Shown here: positions 10,145 through 22,327 of the stretch, one piece after another | Layout: each line of letters opens with the position of its first letter | Numbering within the stretch: position 1 is the first letter of the stretch | NCBI RefSeq assembly: GCF_963678635.1 | Contig: NC_087067.1 | Coordinates: 17,747,018-17,811,017 of the forward strand | Reading direction: 5' to 3' | Origin: Symsagittifera roscoffensis | Lineage: Eukaryota > Xenacoelomorpha > Acoela > Convolutidae | DNA length: 64,000 nucleotides | Program-made: the position numbers and the translations under genes | The notes under the pieces: generated by a model | The model's database searches: none | Told to the model about the DNA's origin: nothing | Seen by the model: the letters and a program-made list of their open reading frames with translations, nothing else

Positions 10145-12827
10145 GTACAAAAAAATTATAGTCTGAATTGTCTAATTAAGATTGAGAGTGAGTAAACAAG
10201 ACATTTTTGTCTAAATTGTTAACACCTTAAAAGCTAAAGACTAAAAGTACCTCTTTAAATTAAGATTTTTGACCCGTATCAATCTTTTTTGTTCATAACT
10301 TAAGAGTGAATATATTTTGCAGTGGAACTGTCAAAAAAGCCATTGTTTATCTACTTTTTCTGATGACCTGTAAATGTTTTTCTGAAAGTAAATTTTATCT
10401 TAAGCTAACTTATCTTAACATCGCTTATATCGCCAGACACCGATTTTAAAATCAACCCCAGAATGCCTTTTTGTTAGTTTTATGAACTCCAAATTACGCC
10501 ATTTCTCCGAACTATTTTTCTCCCTGTTACTTGTGTAAAGAAATGGCAGAACCAATTTTTCAAACCAGCTATCGCCATATCACGGATTTTCACCCAAAAA
10601 CCTCCTTGTGCCGTAAATGCCCCCTCGAACTTGTGAAAAACCCAAACTTGTAACAGCTCCTACATTTTTGTTGATCTGTGAACTGCCGAAAGGAAATTTC
10701 ACGTGCTTCAACAAGGACTCTGACAGTGATCGATTAGCCTGATTTCGGGTGGTAATTTTAACCCAATCCTCAACAAAAAGCATCAGATCAAGTCAACAGT
10801 CGTTAACAGCCACTAAATGCATAGGCATTGGTCAATAAAAATTGAAAACTAACTTTGCGCTATCCTAGACTTTTTTCATTTTCTTTTTTTGTTTAAACTC
10901 AATAAACTTTCAATATTTGTCATTATATATTTCTTACGTTTTTCATGCAATGTTTGTATTGGGTTGGGTAATGCAAAGTTGTCCCGGATTTTTTGATACG
11001 CTTAACATCTATAGGGTGAGTGGTTATAAGGTGATTTATAGCTTTCGAGAACACAAGTTTAGAACTTATTTGATGCCCATAACTTCGTATTTTAAAAAAA
11101 GAAAAAATGAATTTACGAATGACCAGAAAACGAAAGTATCAATGCCTTAGACATTAAACAACAAAAACTTGATGATATTGGTTGTAGATGATGAAATCGC
11201 TACGGAAAAGGAAGATTACCGGTCCTTGCTGAAAATTTGCATATCCATAGACAAAGAGAAACCTTGCTAAACAACGGCAGCCCAAAGTTTCCAGACTCAA
11301 TGAAATCATTTTGCATCATAACTTGAAAATGAATAAGTTTTTCAGTGGAACTGAAAAAATATCCAATATGATTTCTTTTTCCATGCCCAGTATTTCCGGG
11401 AAGCGGAAAATGATTTAATTATAAGTCGAAACCCCTGTCTTTTTCAAGTTGGAATCTAAAAAAGTTGCGGATGCGACTTGAAGACATTAAGAAGGACATA
11501 ATTGTTTGTTAGGATTTGGATCACAACATTAAAGCAAAAAACAGTGCTCTGTAATGAAGCCTAAAACAAGTTAAGAATTTATAGTTGTTAATATTATGAA
11601 CTCCAAATAACGCCATTTCTCCGACCTATTTTTCCGGCTTCTTGAGGTTGATCTAAAGCCTTAAGAATTTTTGAATGTTTGATGATCAACCAAAAGTTTA
11701 AAAATTTGGATTGCTCCAGGTTTTCGATCAATCTTTACTTCGAGACGTACAGGCGGACCAGTTTGTTTGTTCGGGATTGAAAATCAGAACAAAAAAGCAA
11801 TAATTGTCAGTAAAGCCTACAAAGTCCTGAAAAAAGACTGCAATTAAAGGAGGCGCAAACCGAAGTGTTTGGCTTTTTACCAAAAAATTTAAATTTCAAT
11901 TTTTCAGTCTTTTGAACCAATCAATATGATAACACAACCAAAAAAAATTTAATAAAGTTTCTTCATATATTTACATAGTAATTTTAATCAAGTTGATGTA
12001 CTGTGTTGTATGATCGTATTTAATTTTTTATAATTTTTTTGAATGCAAAAGAAGTTTTTCTCAAGGCACATTTTGTCTTAGGAAACTTCACGTTATGGCT
12101 ATTATGTTGTTTGATAGTCTAGAGGAGAAATTAGTGTCTAAAGGAGAACCACTTAGACACAAAAATGGCATGCATCAAATTAGGAAATGAAGGTGAAACT
12201 AAACTAACTGAAACCACAATTCACAACTTTCCCCAACACGGGAAAAACTTCCTTCTGTCTCAATGAATGGTAGTCAACATAACACTCATACTCCGATCCT
12301 CTTTCACCACTCAGAAAGTGTTTAAAAAAATCGCAACTTAATATAAACACAGCAGAATTTACAACTGATTTTTACAATATGCTCTCAAAGTAGAGACTAC
12401 GTGCACAAAGTTTCCAGGCTCCTGGCAATTCATACAGGTGTCTACAGAGTGTGCGTATATTCAGCGAACAGTTTTGAAAAGAAAGTAGTTGAAACAGATT
12501 GGTGAAAAAAGGTATACATATTGGTACTCTAGCGATTGCTTAAAGCTCAAAAGAAGTTTTAAGAAATCTAGAATTGCACCAATTGTAAAAGGAGGAAGCG
12601 CAAGGTTCCAGTTTGATAATGACCAGTTTGATAGGTTGCATGGAAAGTATCTGCATCTACCGTAATTTCTATATCAGTCGCAGATCGGAGTTAGAAAAAC
12701 AGAGGGAGAATTGTTAAAGAAATTGCTTTATTGAACTTTCTCCCACTTCATGATCGTCTTGATCACTTTTAACAACGTTCGCTCGGGTTCTTCTTAATCT
12801 ATGACTACTATATTTGTCGTTGCGATT
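10145..12827. other. Intergenic DNA, no gene seen
   Basis: A 30-bp phrase containing TATGAACTCCAAAT.ACGCCATTTCTCCGA occurs twice (about 10480 and 11596), pointing to an old dispersed or segmental repeat. Open frames here are short and without domains. Confidence 0.45.
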
Positions 12828-14404
12828 CTAATGATAAAATGACTTTCTTCTAAATTTTGGATGTCCCACATTTCTTCGGATTCTGAAACAGCTCTTCGAT
12901 GAATTGGCTGGATCATTGATTATCTGTTTTTTTTCTGGAGAGCTCTCTACTATTATGAAGTCATCAACGGTACACTTTGAAGGTGTCCTCTGATCGTCGT
13001 ATGTCGTCTGATTGTCTGGAAGAATGACTGTCTGGAAGTAGCTTTCCTTGAAAAAAGTTTTGAAACCGGATTTATTATAAGAGTCTTCCAGCAAATACTC
13101 GTAGAAGACTTCAACCCAGTGGTCCAAGCCTCAGGACGACCATGTGTCTGAGAAAAAAATAAGATAAACATTGAAAAATGAGCAATCCTTATTTGGTTTT
13201 CTACCTTTTTCGACGAGGCTAGCTCCGACTATCGGTTGGTTGAGGATCACGCAAATCCAGAGCCTACCTTCTCGCAGGGAAAATATTGGCTTTTGGCTTC
13301 TAATTCAAAATTGTTAACCAGTGGTTCAATTTCTTAATCAAATTTTGTCGTTCTGAATGCCAAATCGGATATTTTGAGTGTTATTGTGTGATTAGAGTGG
13401 GATGAAATTTCCCCTTTAAAGATCTGAAAACCAGTAGTCTCTCGTTTCGATTGTTGGTTTGCTTATACCGCGTACTTACTCTATTGAAGGGTACGACAAT
13501 GCGGATATCGGCTTGGTGACCGCTGATTTAACCGTCGGTAACTCTCGTAACGTTTTTGTTCTTCTGCGCTCTTTTGTAGGTATCTGTCTTCTATTTGGTC
13601 ATTCTCCTTCCACTCCTGATCTCATGCGATTGGCATAAATATCTTCTTTTTATCTAAATTATTTGCGTGTGATCACAATTTTCCAAAAAGTGTTTGGCGA
13701 TCTATTATAATGTTTTATGGAAGTTTGTGCACCCTATGGAAGGCTGACTTGTCAATCGTAGATGTCAAATGGTTTTTTCAAGTTCCCAAATTGAAGATAG
13801 TTTTGATTCGTTAGTCAGCATTATGTACCTTTTAGCTTTTATTTTGTAATTTAGTCGTTCTAATAGTCCATTGGATCTATGAGCAAGCACGTTATTCAAA
13901 ATTAGATTATTTTTATTCTTTTTGCAGAATTGTTTCAGAGAAAACACATCCCAGTATCCACTTCAATTTTGAGAAACCATGACAGCCAAGTAATTGGACG
14001 AGAAACTTATAACTGATTATGTCGAAGTGTTGCTTAACCAACACTTTTGCGGAAGGAAGCTTAGAGAAGCTGTCAATACAAAAAAGGATCCATTTCGTTC
14101 CACCCCACAATTTTTTTAGGCGAGGCGACCTTCAAAAACAGTTTTTTTCGTCATTCGTTCATTTGAGTTCTGGTAATTTTTGAGTGATTGTCGCAACCAA
14201 GTTTTTACCAGCTTTTATGATTTCTGAGCAGTTTCTAGTAGATAAGTTTCCTTGTATAAGTGAGTCCACCAGTTGCCCTCCGCTGAGTTCTTCATCCCAA
14301 ACCGTGACTGATGTGTCACGAGGAGGAGTTTCAGGAAGAGAGAACAAAGGGTCGGTACTATGAGTTTTTTTAATTGAAGAGGTAAGCATCCTTTTTTTGG
14401 TCAT
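12828..14404 (-). pseudogene. Relic of a gypsy-like pol (integrase and tail)
   Basis: On the minus strand, separate frames keep recognisable pieces of an LTR-retrotransposon integrase in the right order. 14110-13913 has CIDSFSKLPSAKVL, the first-Asp region of the core. Then, after a frame change, 13947-13765 has HRSNGLLERLN, the Glu region. Further down, 13127-12828 has an acidic/basic tail ending RIRRNVGHPKFRRKSF, which resembles the end of gypsy Pol proteins. Frame changes and stops between the pieces show that the copy is dead. RT was not found upstream, and the LTRs were not recognised. Confidence 0.55.
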
Positions 14405-14646
14405 GTTGGATTATTTTGATGGAGGCATCAAATTTTTCACCTGTTACTGTTGGATGCTTGGCCTCTTTCAGTGGTTTGTTGTTTTTATTTTTTTAAAATT
14501 CAGTTATAATCGAGTTACGGCCGGCAAACAAAAATGGAGACGATCCTAAATTTATATCATCTTTTTCTTTGTTAATTAGTTTCTGGCTCTCTAGATACTT
14601 AGTTGTCTAGAAAGTTTTTTCCTTTCCTTGTAGATTAAGAAGCAAT

Positions 14647-14806
14647 GAACTTGTTTTTGCCAGCTGGCTGCATCTCTGGGTAAACTACTAAAACTAATGA
14701 GGAAAGAAAACATAATAGTTTTTTGAGAACTTGTTTTTGTCAGTTGGCTGCATCTCTGGAAAAACTTCTAAAACTACTGAGTAAAAAAACTAGAATAACT
14801 TTTTGA
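14647..14806 (+). repeat. 80-bp tandem duplication
   Basis: Two adjacent copies of about 80 bp begin at 14647 and 14727 with GAACTTGTTTTTG. Both contain GGCTGCATCTCTGG and end in TTTTTTGAG or close to it. Divergence is moderate. A small array of GTGGTTTGTGTC-like units lies a little further on (about 14885-14945). Confidence 0.8.
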
Positions 14807-14808
14807 GA

Positions 14809-17424
14809 AAATAAAAAGATTCAAAGTGAATTTTTGTAGATCCAAAAGATTGCAAGTGCCCTTGCAGCATTCTTGTTTGAATTACGAGTGGTTTGCATCA
14901 TACGAGTGGTTTGTGTCGTGTGGTTTGTGTCATGTGGTTTATGGTTGATTTGTACTTCGGAATAATTGCAAAAAACGACCGTTCGTTGTGTAATGATTTT
15001 TTCTCTTTATTCCGCCCAAAATTCTTACGTTTTTGAAATAGGCGATTTTATTTGGACTCATAATATTTTCAATTTCATTGTTGAAGTTTCACACTCTGTT
15101 TACTCGGCGAGTTGAACTATTTTACATAGTTTTGTTTGAGTTGTTTTCAAGTTACAATTCAAGAAAAGTTTTATGATTAGTCAGTTTTTCAAATTTCTAA
15201 TCATTCAAATAGTTTTAAGCTGTTCCGTTGCCGATGCAACCCATATTAGTTCCAGTTAGTTTGTCAATTTGCTTATTTCTCTAGTGTTTAAAATTCTTCA
15301 GGCAAATGCTACTGCTATCCAAGAATCCTTATCCAGTGTTTCATTGTAGCCCCTAAGCTGTCAACCCAAGAGCTTATCTTTAATCATAAACTTTTCTTTA
15401 ATTCATCGTGACTGTGATCTGTAGAAATTACCATTGGATTTCCAAAATTTTTGAAGGCGTTTGAATGCATTTCATGCCAATTTTACCTAGACATTTTTTT
15501 CAGTAAAGGATGTAGTAGTGAGCATAGGAATTATTACTAAGCTCATAAAAGGTTTTATGAACCAGAGAACAATCGTTGTTGCAATATATTTTCTTTTTTA
15601 AATTGAAGTCTTGATAGAAACAATTTTCTCTTCAAACTCAATTCTCAACCATTCAACATTTTTTGAAAGAGTGCTCATTTTCCCCATTTTACAGCCATAT
15701 TTTCGTTTTTGAGTAATTCAATTAACTAAAAAAAATGGCTTTGTTTTTGTCTAGCGATCTTTTTGGAGCACTTTAGATATCACTTAAGAGTTTTTTTTGA
15801 GAAAGGTGTACTGTTCAAAGATGAACCGATAACCGATTGGAGATTGTGTGGCAGGTTGCCTATTCTATGAAAACCAGTTAAGAAAGGGTGAGTAGCAGTG
15901 ACTTCGCCTCCCATTATACTGAAATTACAATGACTGCTTGAATCTTGCCAAAGTTTTAGTTGGCTGTAGGTGATACGCAGATCAAGATTTTTAAGCAAAC
16001 TGTCTTCAAATTTTTTATTTGACAAACTGAGAGCGTTTTTATTTGTAAAATCGTGTATAAATGAGGCCTTGCTTAATTGTTTTTAATTCTCTGATGAGTT
16101 AGCATTTTTAAATGTAAAGCTACTTTCGTGAAACCGTCACTTTTCCGCCTAATTACCCTGAAAAGTTTGAAACAATTTTAGTCGCATTTAACTAATTTGA
16201 TGAATTGTTCCTTTTTTGTATTTTTAAACACTTGCTTATAAGCACAAGGTTACCAATCTATATTTTTACGATTTATCATTTCTCAGATTTTTTTCTCTTG
16301 ACCAGAAGTAAAAAAAATGGAGTTTTCTCACATATCCATTAGGTTGAAATTGACCGTGATATTCGCAATGATGTTGATAGGGTCGGTGGTGCAGCCGCAA
16401 AATAGAGCAACGAGTCTTCTTGTCTATTTTAAGTTTTTTTAATAGCGGGAACCTGAGTTTCCGTTCTAAGGAAAACATTTTATTTTGAAAAACTGACTGG
16501 GCTAGCAAAAACCAACAAAAACTTCATANNNNNNNNNNNNNNNNNNNNNNNNNNNNNNNNNNNNNNNNNNNNNNNNNNNNNNNNNNNNNNNNNNNNNNNN
16601 NNNNNNNNNNNNNNNNNNNNNNNNNNNNNNNNNNNNNNNNNNNNNNNNNNNNNNNNNNNNNNNNNNNNNNNNNNNNNNNNNNNNNNNNNNNNNNNNNNNN
16701 NNNNNNNNNNNNNNNNNNNNNNNNNNNNAGATGACAACTTGTTTGACTCAAGGATCGCAATCTTTTTGAAAAACAACACATTAATCTGATAAATAAAATT
16801 GCAATTTTTGATAGTTCAAGTGTGATAGTAAAACGTCGCATAATTTTGCTTCATCTCACGGTAAGAAAGTTTCATGGTAATAACTCGAAGTTGACATGTC
16901 TGTTAATCATCGTTGCTAAGAACAAACAACTGAATTTGTTCTCAAACAGTCCAAATTTACCCTACAAACTATGAGTTAGTAGCCTAAATTGGCAACTACA
17001 TGTTAAGTAATGTTCGAGACAGCAAGCGACCTAAAGTCGAACCAATTATTAGACTATTTGACTCAAACATAGATTTACGAGGTACCGAGAGGCGTTTGCT
17101 AAAAGAAATTCTCAGCTATTGTATTTATATAAAATGTTTTCTAACCATAAGTCGATAGGTCAAACTCGTGTGTTTAGAGAAACCTATTATATTCGTTTGT
17201 AATTTGATTGGTGGCATACCTATTAAGCTCGAAAAAAATTCATAATTTATAACTTGATGTTATCTTTTGTCTGCAGAAATGCTGCTTTGTTCTTTTTGTT
17301 CTGATATGGACTTCTACATTACAATCATCAGATGCAGGTGAAAACTGATACTAAACTTTTAAACTTTTTAAACTACCGAGGGAATTATTCGTACCAAATT
17401 TTTGATATGGCTGCACCAAAAAAT
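14809..17424. other. Intergenic DNA with assembly gap
   Basis: No gene is visible on either strand apart from short domain-free frames. The gap splits the stretch, so something could be hidden in it. Confidence 0.4.
16529..16728. other. Assembly gap of 200 Ns
   Basis: Exactly 200 consecutive N. This is a round number, so the true size is probably unknown. Frames running through it are artefacts. Confidence 0.99.
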
Positions 17425-17645
17425 GCGCCGGATCTAGGATTTTCTTGAGGGGCGGTTTTCAAAAATTGTTCGAAAGTTTTGTCAACCTTTTTTTTAAATA
17501 GGCCAAACTGATTTTCCGAGCTTTCCCAGAACATTATAAAGACCCTATTTTGACCAAAAATTTGATCGCAGGCAAATTTTGAAAAAAAAAATGAAATTTT
17601 TGAAAAGTTTCTGCACCCTTTGCAAAAAAATTAGATCCACCACTG
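17425..17645 (-). repeat. Partial hAT-like MITE
   Basis: The piece shows GGATCTAGGATTTTCTTGAGGGG on the left, the block for GAGCTTTCCCAGAAC..TATAAAGACCC..TTTTGACC, and a second terminus-like ATCCACCACTG on the right. It is a shortened and rearranged member of the family whose full copies are at 9712 and 22328. Confidence 0.6.
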
Positions 17646-18201
17646 AATATTACTATTGCATTAAAGTTTCAGGCATAAAGTAAGCATTGGAATTATCCCT
17701 ATATCATATCTAGCAACTATTTTTTTGGGGATAATCTCGTGACAGAGAAGTCGGGCGTATGAAAATTTCCAACAAATAAACATCTGTTCAAAGCTGGCTA
17801 ATTTTCTGGCGTTTTTAATACAGAATTTATCAATAGTGAGTTTTAATTTGTTATGATAACTTTGTGACAATCATTTTTATTGACATAGAGGATCTTATCT
17901 ATTCTTCATACCTCAAATACGGTCCGAACATACACAAACTCATTTGTTACGTTTGAAAAATACAAACGTATATCTATCATATTCAAAACTAATCTTGAAT
18001 GTTGCTCAATTTAACCTTTTTCCTATTTTACAGTTGAAATTCGTTTTTAAAATGTTTCAACCGTATTTTTTTCTCCCATGTCTAGTAGGAAAAAAACTGC
18101 TCATATTAAGCAAAAAAACTGCTCATATCAAGGCGTCGCCCTGAATGTTCCGACTGCAAATTAAAGTTATGGAGTGGTGCTCAATTTGAAAAAAAATTTC
18201 A
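17646..18201. other. AT-rich DNA with a repeat fragment
   Basis: A short piece of the 530-bp palindromic family is visible at about 18095-18160 (CTCATATCAAGGCGTCGCCCTGAATGT). No gene was seen. Confidence 0.45.
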
Positions 18202-18228
18202 ACAGGGCAGATATTCTATCTGCCCTGT
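18202..18228. repeat. Perfect 12-bp stem hairpin
   Basis: ACAGGGCAGATA, a 3-nt loop (TTC) and TATCTGCCCTGT form a perfect inverted repeat. It lies between partial copies of the 530-bp family. No known RNA family was recognised. Confidence 0.8.
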
Positions 18229-18460
18229 AATGATTATTCAGCGAGTATTAAAACAAGACCGCTTATACCAGGGCCACTACCTGAACTTTCCGACAACTCT
18301 AAAAGAACCTGGTTTCTATAAAAAGTTTTTCTTTGGAATTCATCCCCTTTCGGCTATTTAAACTACAGGGTAATTAATAAAATAATAAATAAAACCTTGA
18401 ACCTAATAAATAAAACAAATAAAAAGCCTCATTTGAGTTTGGAACAATTTGTAAGCCTAA

Positions 18461-18993
18461 ACAAGACTGCTTATATCAAGGCGAAACCCTGAATGTTCCG
18501 ACAGCCTTTTAAGGTCTATAGAGCAGTATTAACACGAAAAAATTAAATGTAATGAAATAAAACAATTTTTTTTTCAATTTGAGATTTTTTTGAAAACCAT
18601 TACCCCATGACGCCATTAAAAGCATTAAGTGATAGATTTTGATCTTAGTAACAAACCAATTATGACAAAAAAGCTTCCTTTAACCACTTAGAGGGGCCCT
18701 TCAACGATTTCTAAGACGGATTAAATCTCCGCTTACGCGTTAATAGCGCGAAATATATCGCGTGTTAATTGTCTCAAATTGGCCAAAATGGCAAAGTTCA
18801 ATCCCCATAAATTTACAAAAAATGATCACAGGTGAAATATTTTTTCAATTGAAAGCTCAAAACAACAATACCTTATGAATGATATAAAAAAACCGTCAAA
18901 AATGGCTTGTAAAAAGTCGAATTATCTCTGAAGAAAGAAAAAAACACCCCGAGCACAAATATTCCATTACTTTCGTTACGCAATTCGGAATAA
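18461..18993 (+). repeat. 530-bp palindromic repeat, copy A
   Basis: The copy starts ACAAGACTGCTTATATCAAGG and ends near ACTTTCGTTACGCAATTCGGAATAA. It contains the inner landmark GTTAATAGCGCGAAATATATCGCG. Length and order match the two head-to-tail copies at 26083-27130. A preceding partial copy (about 18250-18460) has the same opening phrase. Confidence 0.8.
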
Positions 18994-18999
18994 TAAATT

Positions 19000-19231
19000 G
19001 TCACTTACGCATCAATAGCACGAAAATATTGCGCACTATTTTTTCCAAATCGGCAATCTTCAAACCCGTATAATTTTACGGAAATTGTTCAAAGATAACA
19101 AATCTACTACATTTAAACTCATGACAACAGCACTTTTCAGTTGGTCACAAATTGTCAAAATGTCTTCTTAAAAAAAACGAAATTGCTCAAGAAAAAAAAA
19201 ACCACAGCACAAATAGCGAAAATCGGAACAG
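19000..19231 (+). repeat. 530-bp family, 3' partial copy
   Basis: The piece contains CTTACGCATCAATAGCACGAAAATATTGCGC and later the GAAAAAAAAAACCACAGCACAAATA-type end of the unit, that is, only the right half. A further degraded piece is at about 19815-20005. Confidence 0.65.
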
Positions 19232-19387
19232 AATTCAATATTTTTTTTCAGGAATGCGGTTTAAGATTTATGGAATAAAGTTTGCCTTACAAAACTGATG
19301 CGTTATTCAAAAAAAAATTTGAACTTCTAAGATTTTTTTTTGAAAACCAACTCCTACAGACAATAATAAGTAGAAACAATTTTTTAC

Positions 19388-19813
19388 CAGGGGTGGATCT
19401 AAGATTCTCTCGAGAGGGGATTTTGAACAATTTTTCGAAAATTTTGTCGACCTTTTTTTTCTAGGTCGACGAAAATGGTTTCCCGAGCTTTCCCCAAGCA
19501 CTAAAAAGACTCTGTTTTGACCAAATGTTTTGCGCCTCAGGCAAAATTTTGAAAAAATTGCCAAAAAAGCATTTTTACCAAATTTTTAATGTTTACCAAA
19601 AAATCGCGTTTTTTCGGCGCTCCTCCTCCCTAAAAAAATTAGTATATATTGGCGTCAAAGGCGCCTTTGGAAAAATTTTTGGGTCCGTCAGCCAAAAATG
19701 GATATCCCATAATAGTACAAAGGGGGAGCCCTTTGGGTTGGCAGGGGGTCGAATCCCTGAGAAGAGAGCGTCCGCCCCTCCACAAATCCCCCCCCCCCTA
19801 AATCCCTCCCATG
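19388..19813 (-). mobile_element. hAT-like MITE, full copy, inverted
   Basis: It begins CAGGGGTGGATCTAAG and ends CCCCTAAATCCCTCCCATG on the plus strand, so it is the reverse of the copy at 9712. Length (426 bp) and inner blocks agree. No 8-bp duplication is evident at its flanks, which suggests mutation or recombination after insertion. Confidence 0.8.
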
Positions 19814-20183
19814 ATCTTATCTTTCGCAAAATATATCGCGCTTTTATTATTCCAAATTGGTCACATTGACAATTTTCAAGCCCTTCTAGTTTTGCGGAAA
19901 ATAAACACAGGTACAATTTTTTTGTTTTGTAAATTCAAAAATTAAATAAAAAATTGAAAATAAAAAAAGATTAGTTAAAAAGTCGAAGTTTGCCTTGAGA
20001 AGAAATTTACGGGTTGTCTCAGAATTGATTCAAAATATTAATCGACACCAATATGTTAAGCTCATTTTCTAGCCTAGCTTATAGTATAGTTGTTGCGGTA
20101 GTGGCGATGATAATGGCGTTTGTGATGGGGTGGCGATGAGTGAGTGTTAATAGTGTTACATTAAATGGTTGTATTTTAACGAG

Positions 20184-21382
20184 TTAGTGAGTGTGTTCTG
20201 CTGGAAGTGTGAGGATGGGGAGGACTGTTGCGACAACTGGGCCGGGCTCCCCTTCTGCTGCCCCTCCACTCAATTGACTGACTCAGGTGACGATACTCTA
20301 ACTAACCTCATCAGTGTATTAGCAAATATTTTCTACATTTAACAATACTCAGCCAACGCATTGTAAAATCAAACAAGATTCGACAGTTTGCTTCTCTGCA
20401 TTTTTGGTTAGATATACCTTCAAAATTTTGTGTGAATTTCAGTCTATATATATATATATATAAGCAATTGCGTTTTCCAATGATTTACCAGTGATTGAAA
20501 ACCCGATTAAAAGTTATTTGAAAACAAAGAGAATCTTTATCAATTTTTTTCGGGAGTTTAAGAGTGAGGATGAAATATCAATTTGTTGTCTCGACTTCGA
20601 TGCCAGATATTAACGCCTTTAAAATGCATTTCTGCGGGTTCCATAGACTACACGCAATTCTGTGCGTCTGTAAAAGGTACAGTTTAGTTAGCCTCGCAAT
20701 GGTGTTCCCCCATTTCGAGTAGGTTCAGTGTCCTCTGCGTACTACTGTGTGAACAACGATGACTGCCCCACCCTGTTCGATCGCAGCCGGCTGGGGGAGG
20801 AGGAGGCGTCCGATCTGGACCACTGTTGTCAGCTGACTCACAAGTGTTGCGACACCTGGGACTCCTTGGAAGACAAACTCAACACACTCGCTGCATCTTT
20901 CGGAGGGTAAAGTGAAAAGGATATTCGAAACAATAATGTTTGGACGGATATTGACACATTTTTTTGTCTTTTACAACACATTTTTGAAGTTTTACGCGAT
21001 ATAGATTTTGAAACTGACAATATAGATTTTTTGAAATTTTTGTGAAAGTTATTAGTGGCTTTCAGGAACTCTTCTACTTAATTCGACATGATTCCAGAAT
21101 GAGAGAACAAAGAAGAACAGAAGAGCGCGTCCTGGTTGCGGAATCCGCGTACAATTCACAAATTACCCATTTTGGCCTTGTAATGATAAAACAATCTTGA
21201 AAATTAAATTCGTCTGTGAAAAAAGAGAAAAATATACGCGCCTCCATAGTAGCCTGTTTTCTGTGCTGTTTAGATTGGTACCCTTCTTGCTCGGGGTCAT
21301 CTGTGTCAGTCTGTTCCTCCTCGTGGCCTTCTGTTGCATCTGCTGCAGAATCATCTGCTGCAGGGGAGACGGATACAAATGA
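20184..21382 (+). CDS. Cysteine-rich single-pass membrane protein (3' exons)
   Basis: Three exons join in phase: about 20184-20286 (donor GTGACG), 20723-20906 (acceptor CGAGTAG, donor GTAAAG) and 21274-21382 (acceptor CTGTTTAG, stop TGA). The first two joins are phase 1 and phase 2 and restore one frame. The ectodomain is rich in Cys, with CWKCEDGEDCCDN and FCCPS in exon 1 and YYCVNNDDC, HCCQLTHKCC in exon 2. Exon 3 encodes one membrane helix (LVPFLLGVICVSLFLLVAF) followed by a short cytoplasmic tail with paired cysteines (CCICC, CC), likely palmitoylated (inference). The shape recalls Shisa-like and related small Cys-rich type I membrane proteins, but I cannot assign the family. The signal-peptide exon upstream was not identified, and the exact first acceptor is uncertain. 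AATAAA occurs at about 21565. Confidence 0.7.
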
Positions 21383-22121
21383 CGACACCATGTCACACCA
21401 TGTCATCAGATGCACAAATAGACGACATTTTAGTTATTACACAATTAGCAGTTACGAAAAAACTTATGTTACCAATTATTTAAACGATTACTTAGAAACT
21501 TTTAATCCAGATTTAGAAAAGTTTATATAAAATATATATTAAGGTACTGAGCGAACATCCAAGAATAAAATAAAAATCAAATGAATTTTTTTGGGAGAAT
21601 TCTGCAGAACAAAAATAATAAGAAGCCAAGCGAACCAAAAACTAAATAAAAACTTAACACACCAGAAAATGCAAAAAAAAACGTTTCTTACTCTCTTTAT
21701 CAAGCTGAAAAACAAGCTGAAATAGTTAAAATTCTAATTTTGGAAAAAAACAGCATTTTTTTATCTGGCTCTGATTTCTTAAAATTTTGCATCATTACTG
21801 TATGTCAATTTTCCATAATATGTCAATGTTTTCACTCGGATGTTTACAATAGTCTTATTGGGATGTTTTATAACAATTTGTAGTCCGATCAGCAAGCTGT
21901 AGGATGTTTTCAATAAAAAATGTTTGACTATGCGTCATTTTCATGGTTCTTGCAGTAAAATCACAATTTTCTCTCAAATGGGTCACGTTCCTGTGTTCAA
22001 TTTAAATAAAAAAAGCAACTGAAGGTAATCTCGTTTATTTTAACTTTTAATTTGATAAATTGAAGGCAATGATAAAGAGAAACCAAATAAAATGATACAA
22101 TTTAAAATGAATACTACCATC
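21383..22121. other. 3' flank, no further gene
   Basis: The stretch contains a likely polyadenylation signal (AATAAAATAAAAATC, about 21565) for the Cys-rich membrane protein gene. The rest is AT-rich with no recognisable content. Confidence 0.5.
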
Positions 22122-22290
22122 TATTATTGTTCCGACTTTCGTAACGAAAGTAGCGGATTATTTGTGCTCGTTTTTTTTCTTCAACAAATTTTCTACTTTT
22201 TAACTGGCCCTTTTTGACGGAATTTTTTATATCATTCAAAAGTAATTGTTGTCTTGAGCTTAATTTGAAAAGATATTTCACCTGCGATAA
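22122..22290 (-). repeat. 530-bp family, inverted fragment
   Basis: The plus strand reads TTGTTCCGACTTTCGTAACGAAAG and then the reverse complement of the unit's right end (AAAAATGG.., GATATAAAA.., TTTGAGCTC.. blocks). It stops about 25 bp before the MITE at 22328. Confidence 0.75.
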
Positions 22291-22327
22291 TTTTTCCAAT
22301 TGCTCAATGCAAAAACTCTATTTTAAG

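Noticed and set aside
16480-16841. Frames crossing the N gap
   Set aside because: They exist only because N codons are read as open.
21216-21530. 104-codon + frame across exon 3 of the Cys-rich gene
   Set aside because: The other frame is the one that joins in phase to the upstream exons and yields a membrane helix.
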